Shown: positions 26,348 to 40,535 of the stretch, in pieces
Layout: each line of letters opens with the position of its first letter
Position numbering within the stretch: the first letter of the stretch is position 1
NCBI RefSeq assembly: GCF_025642135.1
Contig: NZ_CP106793.1
Span: 7,594,001-7,658,000, forward strand
DNA: 64,000 nt
Reading direction: 5' to 3'
Source: Streptomyces cynarae
Lineage (GTDB): Bacteria > Actinomycetota > Actinomycetes > Streptomycetales > Streptomycetaceae
Program-made: the position numbers and the translations under genes
The notes under the pieces: generated by a model
The model's input: only the letters and a program-made list of their open reading frames with translations
The model's database searches: none
Told to the model about the DNA's origin: nothing

Positions 26348-27361
26348 ATGGGGGAGAATGCGCCGCGCCGGCAGTCGACGCTCGACGAGGTGGCCGCACG
26401 CGCCGGCGTCTCCCGCTCGGTGGCCTCACGCGTCCTCAACAACGCCCCGCACGTCAGCCGCGCCAAACGTGAGGCGGTCGAGCGGGCTGTCCAGCAACTG
26501 GGTTACGTCCCCAACCCGACTGCACGCGCTCTGGCCACCCGCCAGACGGGAGCGGCGGCCCTTGTCGTCGCGGGAGAGGATCCGTCCATCTTCGCGGACC
26601 CGTTCTTCGCCCAGGTGATCGTGGGAGCCTCGGCCGCCCTGGAGGAGGCCGACCTGCATCTGATGCTGTGTCTGGCCGCCTCCGAGCGGGGCCACAAGCG
26701 GGTGGAGGAGCTCCTTCGGTCCAGGGGTGCCGACGGCGTCATGCTGATGGCGCTGCGCGAGGGCGATCCGCTGGCCCGTGTGGCAGAGGACGCGGAGATG
26801 CCCGTCGTGTTCGGCGGTCGCCCGCTCGGTCCGGCCCCCCGGTGGTATGTGGACGTCGACAACACCGGCGGAGCGCGCGAGGCCACCGAGTACCTGCTCA
26901 TCCGTGGCCGGACCCGTGTGGCCACGATCTGCGGGCGTCTGGACACCGAGGTCGGGCGCGCCCGGTACCGCGGCTACCGGGACGCCATGCTGGCAGCAGG
27001 CCTTGACCCGTACCCGCCGCAGGAGGGGGATTTCACCGAACCCGGTGGAGCCGCCGCCATGGCCGCACTGCTCGCGAACCACCCCGAGGTGAACGGGGTG
27101 TTCGCCGCCAACGACAACATGGGGGCGGGAGCGCTGCGCACTTTGCGCGAGGCCGGCCGATCGGTCCCCGCCGATGTCGCCGTTGTCGGCTTCGACGACC
27201 TGACCGTCGCCCAGATCGCCGATCCGCCGCTCACCACCGTCCATCAGCCCATAAAGGCTTTCGGACGGGAGATGGCGCGCATGCTCGTCGCGCTCATCAG
27301 CGGTCAGGACCCCACCCCGCTGATCCTGCCCACCCGCCTGGTCACCCGCTTCAGCGCCTGA
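26348..27361 (+). CDS. LacI-family regulator, CebR-like
   Basis: 337 residues from the ATG at 26348; the open frame runs further upstream without matching the family. The HTH is TLDEVAARAGVSRSVASRVLNNAPHVS with the hinge region YVPNPTARALATRQT. The sugar-binding domain follows, with VFAANDNMGAGALRTL and VAVVGFDDLTVAQIADPPLTTV. The HTH recognition residues and the CebR-type palindromes in its upstream region indicate a cellobiose-responsive repressor of the adjacent cellulases. The name is withheld because the canonical cebR of Streptomyces neighbours an ABC transporter, which is absent here. Confidence 0.88.
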   Translation: MGENAPRRQSTLDEVAARAGVSRSVASRVLNNAPHVSRAKREAVERAVQQLGYVPNPTARALATRQTGAAALVVAGEDPSIFADPFFAQVIVGASAALEEADLHLMLCLAASERGHKRVEELLRSRGADGVMLMALREGDPLARVAEDAEMPVVFGGRPLGPAPRWYVDVDNTGGAREATEYLLIRGRTRVATICGRLDTEVGRARYRGYRDAMLAAGLDPYPPQEGDFTEPGGAAAMAALLANHPEVNGVFAANDNMGAGALRTLREAGRSVPADVAVVGFDDLTVAQIADPPLTTVHQPIKAFGREMARMLVALISGQDPTPLILPTRLVTRFSA

Positions 27362-27468
27362 CGGCCGTGCCCCGTACCGCTGCCGCACATTGACACGCCA
27401 CCAGAGGAACGCCCGGGTCGCGCTGCCGCGTACGGGCGTCGTGTCGACGTGATTGCCGTACGCGTGGC

Positions 27469-28512
27469 TCAGTGCGTCGCGCGGTTCGACCGTGCCGGCC
27501 CGCCGGTGGGTACGGGGGCTGTGCTGGAACGCAACGAGATCGGCGGGGTCAACAGGATGTGCCGAGGCGGTGTGTCCGGCGCGGCGATGCGTTCCACGAG
27601 CAGGGAAACGGCCTTCTCGCCCATTTCCAGAGCCGGTACGTCCGCGGCCGTGAGCGGTGGTCGGAAGTCCTCGGCCCACGTCCTGGCCGCCACACCTGTG
27701 ATGGAGAAGTCGTACGGCACTTCGAGACCGGCGTCCGCCAGTGCGCGCTGGACGCCGGGCAGGGCGGCCTCGTTGATGGTGGTGACAGCGGTGACGTCCG
27801 GATGGCTGCGCAGGAGCGCCTCGACGCATTCCTGACCGGAGCGGGCGTCATCCCCGCACGGCACTTCGACACCGTCGAGCCCGCGTTCCGCCAGGGCCGC
27901 CTGGAAACCCTCTCTGGCCCTGTGCGCGGGGCCGTAGCCGGCCGAGATGAGTTCCCGGGAACGAGTGACCAGAGCCACCCGGCGGTGCCCGAGATCGGCG
28001 AGGTGCCGTACGCAGTGCTGGACCAGGCCGGCGTAATCGACGTCGATCCAGGACATCTGGTGGTCGCCGGCCGTGTGCCCGATCCCGACGAAGGGCAGCC
28101 CGGCTTCCTGGAGGCGCCCCACACGAGGGTCCGCCAGGCGGATCTCCATCAGAATGACGCCGTCCACGCGGCTCTCCGAGACCAACCGCTCGAAGGAACG
28201 GTCGTGATCCCCGCCGGAAGGGGACAGCAGCACATCGAGGTCGACCCGGGCGGCGGCGTCGACCACGCTGGCGACGAAGTCAAGCTGCATGTGTGTGAGC
28301 CTGTTGCCGGCCGGCGGGACGACGAGACCGATGGTCCGGGTCCGGCCCTCCTTGAGGGCCCTCGCGGTCGCGTTGGGGCGGTATCCCAATTCGTTGATCA
28401 CGTCTTCGATACGTCTGCGAGTGCCGGCGGCGACGGGTCGTTTGCCGCTGAGCGCGTACGACACCGTGCTGCGTGACACCCCCGCGCGTCGAGCTATCTC
28501 CCCGATGTTCAT
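27469..28512 (-). CDS. LacI-family regulator (candidate hemicellulase regulator)
   Basis: 347 residues from the ATG at 28512. HTH NIGEIARRAGVSRSTVSYALSGKRPV, hinge GYRPNATARALKEGRTRTIGLVVP, then a periplasmic-binding-like domain (LHADLGHRR-type motif as HLADLGHRRVALV; AVTTINEAALPGVQRAL; FSITGVAARTW). It is convergent with the CebR-like gene and divergent from the GH54 gene across a 770-bp gap that carries three GAAnCGnTTC palindromes. It is thus the best candidate to control the hemicellulase cluster. The inducer is not known; arabinose or xylose oligomers are reasonable guesses. Confidence 0.88.
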   Translation of the reverse strand: MNIGEIARRAGVSRSTVSYALSGKRPVAAGTRRRIEDVINELGYRPNATARALKEGRTRTIGLVVPPAGNRLTHMQLDFVASVVDAAARVDLDVLLSPSGGDHDRSFERLVSESRVDGVILMEIRLADPRVGRLQEAGLPFVGIGHTAGDHQMSWIDVDYAGLVQHCVRHLADLGHRRVALVTRSRELISAGYGPAHRAREGFQAALAERGLDGVEVPCGDDARSGQECVEALLRSHPDVTAVTTINEAALPGVQRALADAGLEVPYDFSITGVAARTWAEDFRPPLTAADVPALEMGEKAVSLLVERIAAPDTPPRHILLTPPISLRSSTAPVPTGGPARSNRATH

Positions 28513-29283
28513 GCAGCTCCTCAAGACCGCACTCAGGCCGCAAGGATACTGACGAGTGGCGCCCCGCGGGACTCGTCGTGGCTGGTGCTGGACGAGCCCC
28601 AGGTGCCCAGCGGCGCCACGCGGACGGCTGCGTCGTGGCGGGCCCGGGCGGACGAAGGACGCAGGATGCCCGAGGGGCGTGAGTCCGCGAGGAACGGCGC
28701 CGGGCTGCCGGAACCGTCATGCGTTCCGCGTCTCACGCAATCCCAGAAGGCTCGGAGCGAATCGATTCCACGCAAGCGGTTCGACGGGATGCTACGACCG
28801 GCGGTGTGCGGGGTCAATGGCGGGCCGGGAGGGGAGCGCTGAACCGACGCGCGAGCCGAGGCTCCGCCGCTTGGGCCAGTGCCCTGCGAACCGGCCCCCG
28901 TCGCCCCGGTTTTACGGCTGCGCCCTTGCTCAGCGGCATGGCGGCGGATCAGCCCGATGCTTCTGACGTGGTCGCCGCAGACCTGTGCGGCCCACCACGG
29001 CGGCGGAACGGGCGGTCACGCCGCCGTCCGCATGTGCCCACGCCACGACTCTTCGACCGGCCGAGAGCTTCGGAACGGCAGGAATCAGCCTTCGAATCGA
29101 TTCCGCGACGACCTTTGCAACAGTGGGCTCCACACCCTTGACAGCCCAGCGAAACCGGGAGCACCGTCTCCCCCCGAAACCTCTCTGCAATCTCGCTGCG
29201 AAACGGCACCTCGAAGCGCTTCCGGATTGTCAGCGCCACCAACACAACCCGGCCGGGTTGCGTCGGCGCGGTAGGGAGATCGG
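28513..29283. promoter_or_regulatory. 770-bp gene-free region with three similar palindromes
   Basis: No supported gene. GAATCGATTC occurs at 28759-28768 and again at 29094-29103, each followed by C. GAAGCGCTTC at 29213-29222 has the same shape. The last two lie 190 and 70 bp upstream of the GH54 start; the first lies about 250 bp upstream of the divergent LacI start. Such 10-bp palindromes with a central CG are typical LacI-family half-site pairs. A short stretch of Pro/Arg-rich open frames is judged to be chance. Confidence 0.55.
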
Positions 29284-30879
29284 ATGACAACCATAGGTAC
29301 AGGACGCCGCCTGCCGTCCGGGCGCGGTGGCGTCCGGCGATTATTCGCGGCGGTACGGCACCGTGGCTGGCCGCGTGGCGTGCCGGACCGGGCGCACGTT
29401 CCGCCGCCGACGCGCTCGCCCCGCTCTCGGTCGAAAACGTCGGCCCGGGCGGCGGCCGCAGCCGCACTCGTCGCCGGGGCACTGGTCGGCGCCACGGCCA
29501 CGGCCGGCACGGCCCGTGCGGCCGCGTCCGGGCCGTGCGACATCTATGCGGCGGGCGGCACGCCCTGTGTGGCGGCGCACAGCACGACCCGAGCGCTGTA
29601 CGCCTCGTACAACGGGCCGCTCTACCAGGTCCGGCGCACCTCGGACAACACCACCCGGAACATCGGCGTCCTGAGCGCGGGCGGGTACGCCGACGCCGCC
29701 GCCCAGGACTCGTTCTGCTCGGGAACGACCTGCCTGATCACGACGGTCTACGACCAGTCAGGCCGCGGCAACAACCTCACCCAGGCGCCCGGTGGCGGTG
29801 CCGCGGGCGGCCCCGACAACCTCGCGAACGCGACGGCCGCGCCCACCATGGTGGGCGGTCACAAGGCCTACGGCGTCTTCGTGGCGCCCGGCACGGGCTA
29901 CCGCAACAACCACACCAACGGCATCGCGACCGGGGACAACCCCGAAGGCATGTACGCGATCTTCGACGGCACGCACTACAACGGCGGCTGCTGCTTCGAC
30001 TACGGCAACGCCGAGACGGACAGCAACGACGACGGCAACGGCACCATGGAGGCCATCTACTTCGGCAACATCAAGGTCTGGGGCTACGGTGCGGGCAACG
30101 GCCCCTGGATCATGGCCGACCTGGAGAACGGCCTGTTCTCCGGGGTGAACCAGCACTACAACGCGGGCGATCCGACCATCGACCACCGGTACACGACCGC
30201 CATCGTCAAGGGTGGTCCGAACCACTGGGCGATCCGTGGGGGCAACGCGCAGTCCGGCGGCCTGTCCACCTTCTACGACGGACCGCGTCCCGACGTCCCG
30301 GGTTACAACCCGATGCGGAAGCAGGGCGCCATCATCCTGGGCATCGGCGGCGACAACAGCAAGGGCGCCCAAGGCACCTTCTACGAGGGCGTGATGACCT
30401 CCGGCTACCCGTCGGACGCCACCGAGAACGCCGTCCAGGCCGACATCACCGCGGCCGGATACAGCAATTCCGCCGGCGGGACGAGTACCGGTGCGTTGCA
30501 CGCGGTGGGCGCGGGCAAGTGCCTGGACGTGCCGAACTCGTCCACCACGGCCGGCACACAGCTGCAGATCTGGGACTGCAGCGGTGGCGCCAACCAGACC
30601 TGGACCCGCACGGCCTCGGGCCAGCTGACCGTCTACAGCGGCAGCAGTCAGATGTGCCTCGACGCGTACAACAACCAGACCTCCGCCGGCACCAAGGTGG
30701 AGACCTGGCCGTGCAACGGCGGCGCCAACCAGCAGTGGCAGCTGAACGCGGACGGCACCGTCACCGGCACCCAGTCCGGGCTCTGCCTCGACGTCACCGG
30801 CGCCTCCACGGCCAACGGCGCGCCGGCCGAACTCTGGCCGTGCAACGGTGGATCCAACCAGCGATGGAACCTCAACTGA
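29284..30879 (+). CDS. Secreted GH54 alpha-L-arabinofuranosidase with C-terminal CBM13
   Basis: 531 residues from the ATG behind GGGAGATCGG. The first 55 residues are unusually long before the hydrophobic signal core (AAAAAALVAGALVGATATAGTARA); a GTG at 29380 is an alternative. The GH54 domain (about 82-400) begins CDIYAAGGTPCVAAHSTTRALY, contains the vicinal pair GGCCFDYGN, and by alignment with fungal AbfB places the nucleophile at E281 (DLENG) and acid/base at D357 (GGDN). A beta-trefoil lectin domain with three QxW repeats (NQTW, NQQW, NQRW) ends the protein. GH54 enzymes remove arabinofuranose side chains from arabinoxylan and arabinan. First gene of the hemicellulase cluster. Confidence 0.93.
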   Translation: MTTIGTGRRLPSGRGGVRRLFAAVRHRGWPRGVPDRAHVPPPTRSPRSRSKTSARAAAAAALVAGALVGATATAGTARAAASGPCDIYAAGGTPCVAAHSTTRALYASYNGPLYQVRRTSDNTTRNIGVLSAGGYADAAAQDSFCSGTTCLITTVYDQSGRGNNLTQAPGGGAAGGPDNLANATAAPTMVGGHKAYGVFVAPGTGYRNNHTNGIATGDNPEGMYAIFDGTHYNGGCCFDYGNAETDSNDDGNGTMEAIYFGNIKVWGYGAGNGPWIMADLENGLFSGVNQHYNAGDPTIDHRYTTAIVKGGPNHWAIRGGNAQSGGLSTFYDGPRPDVPGYNPMRKQGAIILGIGGDNSKGAQGTFYEGVMTSGYPSDATENAVQADITAAGYSNSAGGTSTGALHAVGAGKCLDVPNSSTTAGTQLQIWDCSGGANQTWTRTASGQLTVYSGSSQMCLDAYNNQTSAGTKVETWPCNGGANQQWQLNADGTVTGTQSGLCLDVTGASTANGAPAELWPCNGGSNQRWNLN

Positions 30880-31122
30880 CCTGAACGGCTCCGGCCCGCG
30901 GCCGGCTCACCGTCGGCGACGGGCAACCGCCCCCGGAGCAGGTCTCCGCATGGAGCGGCCGGCAGTTTGCGGCTGCCTGTGCAGCAGTGCGACGGCTGCC
31001 ACGCCTTGCGGAACGTCGCCAACGGCAGTGGACCGCTCTGCCGGTCACCTCGGCTCCGTGACCCCACCCCACCGCAGCACCGACTCGTGAACGGTGCCCC
31101 ACCCCCCACACAAGGAGACTGA

Positions 31123-32607
<1,485 letters not shown>

Positions 32608-32665
32608 GGTGATCGGCGCCCAGCGCGCGCTTCTGCCCCGGATCGCCTCGGAGTAGCCGCACAAC

Positions 32666-32703
32666 ACCCGCGCCCGGCACGGCGGCCGTCGCCGGACGCG
32701 GGT
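32666..32703 (+). terminator. Terminator hairpin after the xylanase gene
   Basis: ACCCGCG at 32666-32672 pairs with CGCGGGT at 32697-32703. A further inner CCGGC/GCCGG stem is possible. It starts 59 bp after the stop codon and is followed by TTCGG. Confidence 0.5.
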
Positions 32704-32955
32704 TTCGGCATGCCGTCACGGCGGGCTGACGTGGCAAAACATGGGATGGATGGGCAGTCGAGTCGGCGTGACAGGTGTATTGACAGGGTGTCAGGCGTGT
32801 GGGATCACTATGCGACATGGGATGTCTGAGTGTTCTCTGTGGGTGCTCTCGGGCACTGCTCTCGGGAGCAGTCGACGTACCTTTTAAGCCATCGTGATCC
32901 GCTTTGAACAGGTATGGCACTCTCTGTCCCCTTCCCCCCATATTCAAGGAACAGA

Positions 32956-33468
32956 ATGCAGCCTTCATCTGTTTCGCCCCGGACCCCTGCGGCCCGGAGA
33001 CTCCACTTACCGGCGGCCGCCGCCGTATGCGTGATGGCGCTGCTGACCGTGTTGCTGGCGACCGCGCCGACATGGTCGGCACCGGCGCCGGCGGTGCAGG
33101 CCGATCTCGAATGGGGCCTGTACTCCGGCGGCAGCCAGTCCTGGAACACCGACCACCGGGCGTTTCCGAGCAAGTTCGTCACCGCGATGCTGAAGAACAA
33201 CGGAACGTCGAGGTTCGCCCTCAAAGGCGGCAACGCGCAGTCCGGCGGCCTGACCACCCTCTGGGACGGCGGGCTTCCCGGCGGATACAGCCCCATGAAG
33301 AAGCAGGGAGCCATCGTCCTGGGGAGCGGCGGCGACTGCTGCAAGCCCGGCGGCGGCGCCAATCTGAGCGCCGGCACCTTCTACGAAGGAGCCGTCGTCG
33401 CCGGCTACCCCTCCGACGCGACCGACAACGCGGTGCAGGCCGACGTCACCGCGGCCGGCTACCGCTGA
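32956..33468 (+). CDS. Secreted mini-GH54: C-terminal half of an arabinofuranosidase domain fused to a signal peptide
   Basis: 170 residues from the ATG at 32956 behind AAGGAAC. A signal peptide with hydrophobic core (AAAAVCVMALLTVLLATA) is predicted to end at APAVQA, residue 49. The mature part starts DLEWGLYSG and runs to VQADVTAAGYR, matching the second half of the GH54 catalytic domain of the neighbouring gene (FALKGGNAQSGGL, SPMKKQGAIVLGSGGD, FYEGAVVAGYPSDATDNAVQ). The residues aligned with the nucleophile and acid/base, E52 and D127, are both kept and are 75 apart versus 76 in the full enzyme. The first half of the domain and the CBM13 are absent. It may be a functional minimal protein, a binding or regulatory form, or a stable gene remnant. 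Confidence 0.8.
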   Translation: MQPSSVSPRTPAARRLHLPAAAAVCVMALLTVLLATAPTWSAPAPAVQADLEWGLYSGGSQSWNTDHRAFPSKFVTAMLKNNGTSRFALKGGNAQSGGLTTLWDGGLPGGYSPMKKQGAIVLGSGGDCCKPGGGANLSAGTFYEGAVVAGYPSDATDNAVQADVTAAGYR

Positions 33469-33587
33469 TCTGCCTTCAGCACTTCGGGAGGCGGTGGTTC
33501 ACCCGCAGGTGCCGAAGGGCCGCAACGCGAACTGTCCCCCCGTCCTGCACGTGCTCTCCCACACCTCGCCCCAGGAGTCGATGACCC

Positions 33588-35240
33588 ATGCCCATGACCA
33601 CTGCGAGAGCCAGGGGCCTTCGGCCGCTGCCCCCGCTGCCGTCCCTGCGCCGGACCTTGGCGCTCACGTTCTCGGCCATGCTGCTCGCCGTGACCGTTCC
33701 CCTCCTCACCCTCGGTACGGCGCAGCCCGCCGCCGCGCTCGGCAACGGGCTCGCGCTGACCCCGCAGATGGGATTCAACGACTGGAACGCGTACGGCTGC
33801 AACGTCTCCGAGTCGCTCATCAAGTCCACCGCGCAGGCGATGCACACCAACGGCATGCAGGCGGCGGGCTACTCGTACGTCAACATCGACGACTGCTGGA
33901 TGACCCACAGCCGCGATTCCGGCGGCCACCTGGTGCCGGACCCGGCCAAGTTCCCCGACGGCATCAAGGGCACCGCGGACTACGTGCACTCGCTGGGGCT
34001 GAAGCTGGGGATCTACGAGGACGCGGGCACCGCGACCTGTGCGGGGTATCCGGGCAGCCTGGGGCACGAGACCACGGACGCGCAGTCCTTCGCGTCGTGG
34101 GGCGTGGACTACCTGAAGTACGACAACTGCAACAACACCGGGGCCCCGGCGCGGACCCGGTACACCGCGATGCGGGACGCCCTGGCGGCCACCGGCCGGC
34201 CGATCCTGTTCAGCCTGTGCAACTGGGGCCAGGAGAACGTGTGGACCTGGGGCGCGGACGTGGGCAACAGCTGGCGCACCACCGGGGACATCACCGCCGA
34301 CTACTCCAGCATGCTGTCGATCTTCCACAGCAACGTGGGACTGGCCTCCTACGCCGGCCCCGGCCACTGGAACGATCCGGACATGCTGGAGGTCGGCAAC
34401 GGCTCGCTGACGGCCACCGAGAGCCGCAGCGAGTTCAGTCTGTGGGCGGAGATGGCCGCGCCCCTGATCGCGGGCACCAACATCCCCTCGGCCAGTGCGA
34501 GCACCTTGTCCATCCTCACCAACTCCCGGGTCATCGCGGTCGACCAGGACCCTCTGGGCAAGCAAGGCACCATGGTGTCGTCCTCGGGTGGCCTGGACGT
34601 GCTCGCCAAGCCGCTGGCCAACGGAGACGTGTCGGTGGCGCTGTTCAACGAGACGGGCTCGACGGCGACCATCACCACCACCGCGACTGCGATCGGGAAG
34701 ACCGGGGCGTCCACGTACACCCTGACCGACCTGTGGTCGGGGGCGTCCTCGACCACCTCGGGCACCATCAGCGCCTCGGTTCCGGCGCACGGCACGGTGA
34801 TGTACCGGGTCGCGGGCGGCACCAGCAGCGGCGGCGGCACCAGCGTGACCGGTGAGCTGCACGCGGTGGGTGCGGGCAAGTGCCTGGACGTACCGAACTC
34901 GACCACGACCGCCGGCACCCAGGTGGAGATCTGGAGCTGCAACGGCGGGGCCAACCAGATATGGACGCGTTCCACCTCCAACCAGCTCACCGTCTACTCC
35001 GGCAGCGCCCAGATGTGCCTGGACGCCTACAACAACCAGACCACCCCAGGGACGAAGGTGGAGATCTGGCCGTGCAACGGCCAGACCAACCAGCAGTGGA
35101 CGCTGAACTCCAACGGAACGATCACCGGCGTCCAGTCCGGCCTGTGCCTGGACGTCATCGGAGGGGCCACGGCTGACGGAGCCCTCGCCGAGCTGTGGAC
35201 CTGCAACGGCGGAACCAACCAGCAATGGTCGCTGAGCTGA
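33588..35240 (+). CDS. Secreted GH27 enzyme with CBM13 (alpha-galactosidase or beta-L-arabinopyranosidase)
   Basis: 550 residues. The ATG at 33588 starts MPMTTARARG; the signal peptide ends near residue 50 (AQPAAA). The GH27 barrel shows TPQMGFNDWNAYGCN, NIDDCW, the nucleophile D179 in YLKYDNCNN and acid/base D234 in RTTGDI. A C-terminal beta domain is followed by a linker rich in Ser/Gly and a CBM13 with three QxW repeats. This GH27-CBM13 layout matches the Streptomyces beta-L-arabinopyranosidase subgroup, and the arabinan-active neighbours favour that activity. Alpha-galactosidase cannot be excluded from sequence alone. Confidence 0.92.
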   Translation: MPMTTARARGLRPLPPLPSLRRTLALTFSAMLLAVTVPLLTLGTAQPAAALGNGLALTPQMGFNDWNAYGCNVSESLIKSTAQAMHTNGMQAAGYSYVNIDDCWMTHSRDSGGHLVPDPAKFPDGIKGTADYVHSLGLKLGIYEDAGTATCAGYPGSLGHETTDAQSFASWGVDYLKYDNCNNTGAPARTRYTAMRDALAATGRPILFSLCNWGQENVWTWGADVGNSWRTTGDITADYSSMLSIFHSNVGLASYAGPGHWNDPDMLEVGNGSLTATESRSEFSLWAEMAAPLIAGTNIPSASASTLSILTNSRVIAVDQDPLGKQGTMVSSSGGLDVLAKPLANGDVSVALFNETGSTATITTTATAIGKTGASTYTLTDLWSGASSTTSGTISASVPAHGTVMYRVAGGTSSGGGTSVTGELHAVGAGKCLDVPNSTTTAGTQVEIWSCNGGANQIWTRSTSNQLTVYSGSAQMCLDAYNNQTTPGTKVEIWPCNGQTNQQWTLNSNGTITGVQSGLCLDVIGGATADGALAELWTCNGGTNQQWSLS

Positions 35241-35248
35241 CCCGGTGA

Positions 35249-38619
<3,371 letters not shown>

Positions 38620-38723
38620 CCTGCCCGATCCACGGTGATCGCGATGTGGTGCGGTCTGCCGGTGCGTGGACGAGCGGTTCACTGCGTGGGCGACGCCACC
38701 TGCTGACCGATATGCACCACCTC

Positions 38724-38758
38724 GAGGAACCCCGGCCCTGTGCCGGCCGGGGTTCCTC
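38724..38758. terminator. Strong bidirectional terminator closing the hemicellulase cluster
   Basis: GAGGAACCCCGGCC at 38724-38737 pairs perfectly with GGCCGGGGTTCCTC at 38745-38758 (14 pairs, 7-nt loop). It lies between two convergent genes and is followed by TCGTTTG on the + strand. Confidence 0.88.
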
Positions 38759-38800
38759 TCGTTTGTGGACTTTCGTCGCAGCGGCAGGCGGTGGTCCGTG

Positions 38801-40405
38801 TTATCCAGCGGTCGCGTCGGCTGGTTCCGGTTCGTTCGCCGGTGTGCGGATGGGGTGCTGGGGGCCTCGGGCGAGCACGTAGACGATGAGGGCGGCCATG
38901 ACGGCGACCCCTGCCCACATGGCGTGCTGCCAGCCGTCGACGAACGACTCCTGGGCGGCACGGATCAGAACTCGCGCATGAGGGCCGGCCTGGTCCGCGG
39001 CGTCGACGGCGTTGGCGACGCCTTCACGCGCGGCATCGGCCGGGCCCGAGGGAACGCCGGCGAGTCGGGAGTCGATGGCGTTGCGGTAGCCGGCGGACAG
39101 GAGTGCTCCGAGCAGGGCGACGCCGAGCGCGGTGCCGAATTCGCGGGTGACGTCGTTGAGTGCGGACGCGACGCCCTGACGCTCGCGGGGGAGGGCACTG
39201 GTGATGGCCTCGGTGGAGGGTGTCATCGACAACCCCATGCCGATGCCCATGGCGAGCATGCCGGGCAGGACGGACAGATAGCCGCCGTCGACGGAGACGA
39301 TGGCGGCCATGAGCGCCAGACCGGCACAGGCCAGGAGGATTCCAGTGGCCGTGGTCGCTCGGGGGCCGATACGCGCGGCCAGCTTGGGTGCGAGGCCGGA
39401 GACCGTCATCATCAGCACGGCCATGGGCATCAGCGCCAGGGTGGACAGCAGCCCCGACCAGCCGAGGACGGCCTGGAAGAAGGGGAAGAGGACCACGAAG
39501 ATGCCCGCTTGGACCCCGAAGACCACCAACAGCGTGATCGAGCCGCCGGCCAGAGAGCGTTCGCCGAACAGGCGCACGTCCAGGAGCGCGGCATCGCGGC
39601 GGCGCAGTTCCCAGGCCACGAAGGCACCGGCGGCGGTGATGCCGACGGCGAGGCTGAGCAGAGTCGCGGGCGCGGTCCAGCCGCGCTCAGGGCCTTCCTG
39701 AAGGACGAAGATGAGCCCGACCACGGCGACGATGGAGGTGAGCGCGCCGACGGTGTCGAAAGTGCGCCCGGACGTCTCGCGGGAGTCGGGTACGGATCGC
39801 AGCGTCATGGTAAGCGCGACGACGACGAGTGCGACGGGGAGGACGAACAGCCACCGCCAGCCGGCCACGTCGACCAGGGCGGCGGAGAGGAACATGCCCA
39901 GGATGCCGCCGCCTCCGGCGACGCCGGTCCACACGCCGATCGCCCGCCCCCGTTCGCCTTCGGGAAAGGTGGAGGTGATGACGGCGAGCGTGATGGGCAT
40001 GATGATCGCCGCGCCGACGCCGCCGAGCAGGCGTGCGGCAAGCATGACCGCTGCTGACGGGGCGAAGCCTGCCGCTGCACTGGCGATACCGAAGACGGTC
40101 AGGCCGGACAGCAGCATGGGCTTGCGGCCGACGCGATCGCCGATCGCGCCGAGGGGCAACAGGAGCGCGGCCAGGCTGAGGGTGTAGATGTTGATGATCC
40201 ACAGAATCGTGCTCTGCGAGGCGCCGAAGGTGACGGCGAGGTCGGGCTGGGCGACGTTGAGCCCGGACACCGAGGCGATGACGGCCATCAGCGCGACACA
40301 GACGGCGATCAGGATCGTGCGACGCTGACGCGCGTCGGGCACCCCCTCGCCGGCGACGCCCCTCGGCTCAGCGCTCACCTTGCCAGGCTGGTTCGTACTC
40401 ATCAA
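38801..40405 (-). CDS. MFS drug-efflux transporter (DHA2 family, 14 helices)
   Basis: 534 residues; the ATG at 40405 is followed at once by a second ATG (40402). Fourteen hydrophobic segments are visible. The family motif GAIGDRVGRKPMLLSG lies between helices 2 and 3, and the motif-C-like GGVGAAIIMP / GVAGGGGILGMFLS in helix 5. DHA2 proteins export antibiotics, dyes and quaternary compounds using the proton gradient. It is 130 bp downstream of the FAD oxidoreductase on the same strand, so the two may form a resistance or stress operon under the divergent XRE regulator. Confidence 0.92.
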   Translation of the reverse strand: MMSTNQPGKVSAEPRGVAGEGVPDARQRRTILIAVCVALMAVIASVSGLNVAQPDLAVTFGASQSTILWIINIYTLSLAALLLPLGAIGDRVGRKPMLLSGLTVFGIASAAAGFAPSAAVMLAARLLGGVGAAIIMPITLAVITSTFPEGERGRAIGVWTGVAGGGGILGMFLSAALVDVAGWRWLFVLPVALVVVALTMTLRSVPDSRETSGRTFDTVGALTSIVAVVGLIFVLQEGPERGWTAPATLLSLAVGITAAGAFVAWELRRRDAALLDVRLFGERSLAGGSITLLVVFGVQAGIFVVLFPFFQAVLGWSGLLSTLALMPMAVLMMTVSGLAPKLAARIGPRATTATGILLACAGLALMAAIVSVDGGYLSVLPGMLAMGIGMGLSMTPSTEAITSALPRERQGVASALNDVTREFGTALGVALLGALLSAGYRNAIDSRLAGVPSGPADAAREGVANAVDAADQAGPHARVLIRAAQESFVDGWQHAMWAGVAVMAALIVYVLARGPQHPIRTPANEPEPADATAG

Positions 40406-40535
40406 TTCCTCTCAACGGACATGCCGATCTCGGCGCTGGAGCAAAGCTGAAGCACCAGGGGGCGTAGGGGTGGGTTCCGCCCGTCTCTTACGCGGTTGGA
40501 GCGCAGCGGCTGCGGGGCCGGTGACGGGCGGGCGG

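Noticed and set aside
27472..28476. 334-codon open frame on the plus strand
   Set aside because: Antisense to the LacI gene at 27469-28512, which has clear HTH and sugar-domain motifs.
28850..29100. Possible transposase remnant between the LacI gene and GH54
   Set aside because: No DDE, HTH or inverted terminal repeats could be found; the frames are Pro/Arg-rich chance translations.
33588..35240. Firm naming of the GH27 enzyme as an alpha-galactosidase
   Set aside because: The GH27-CBM13 layout and arabinan-active neighbours equally or better fit beta-L-arabinopyranosidase; sequence alone does not decide.
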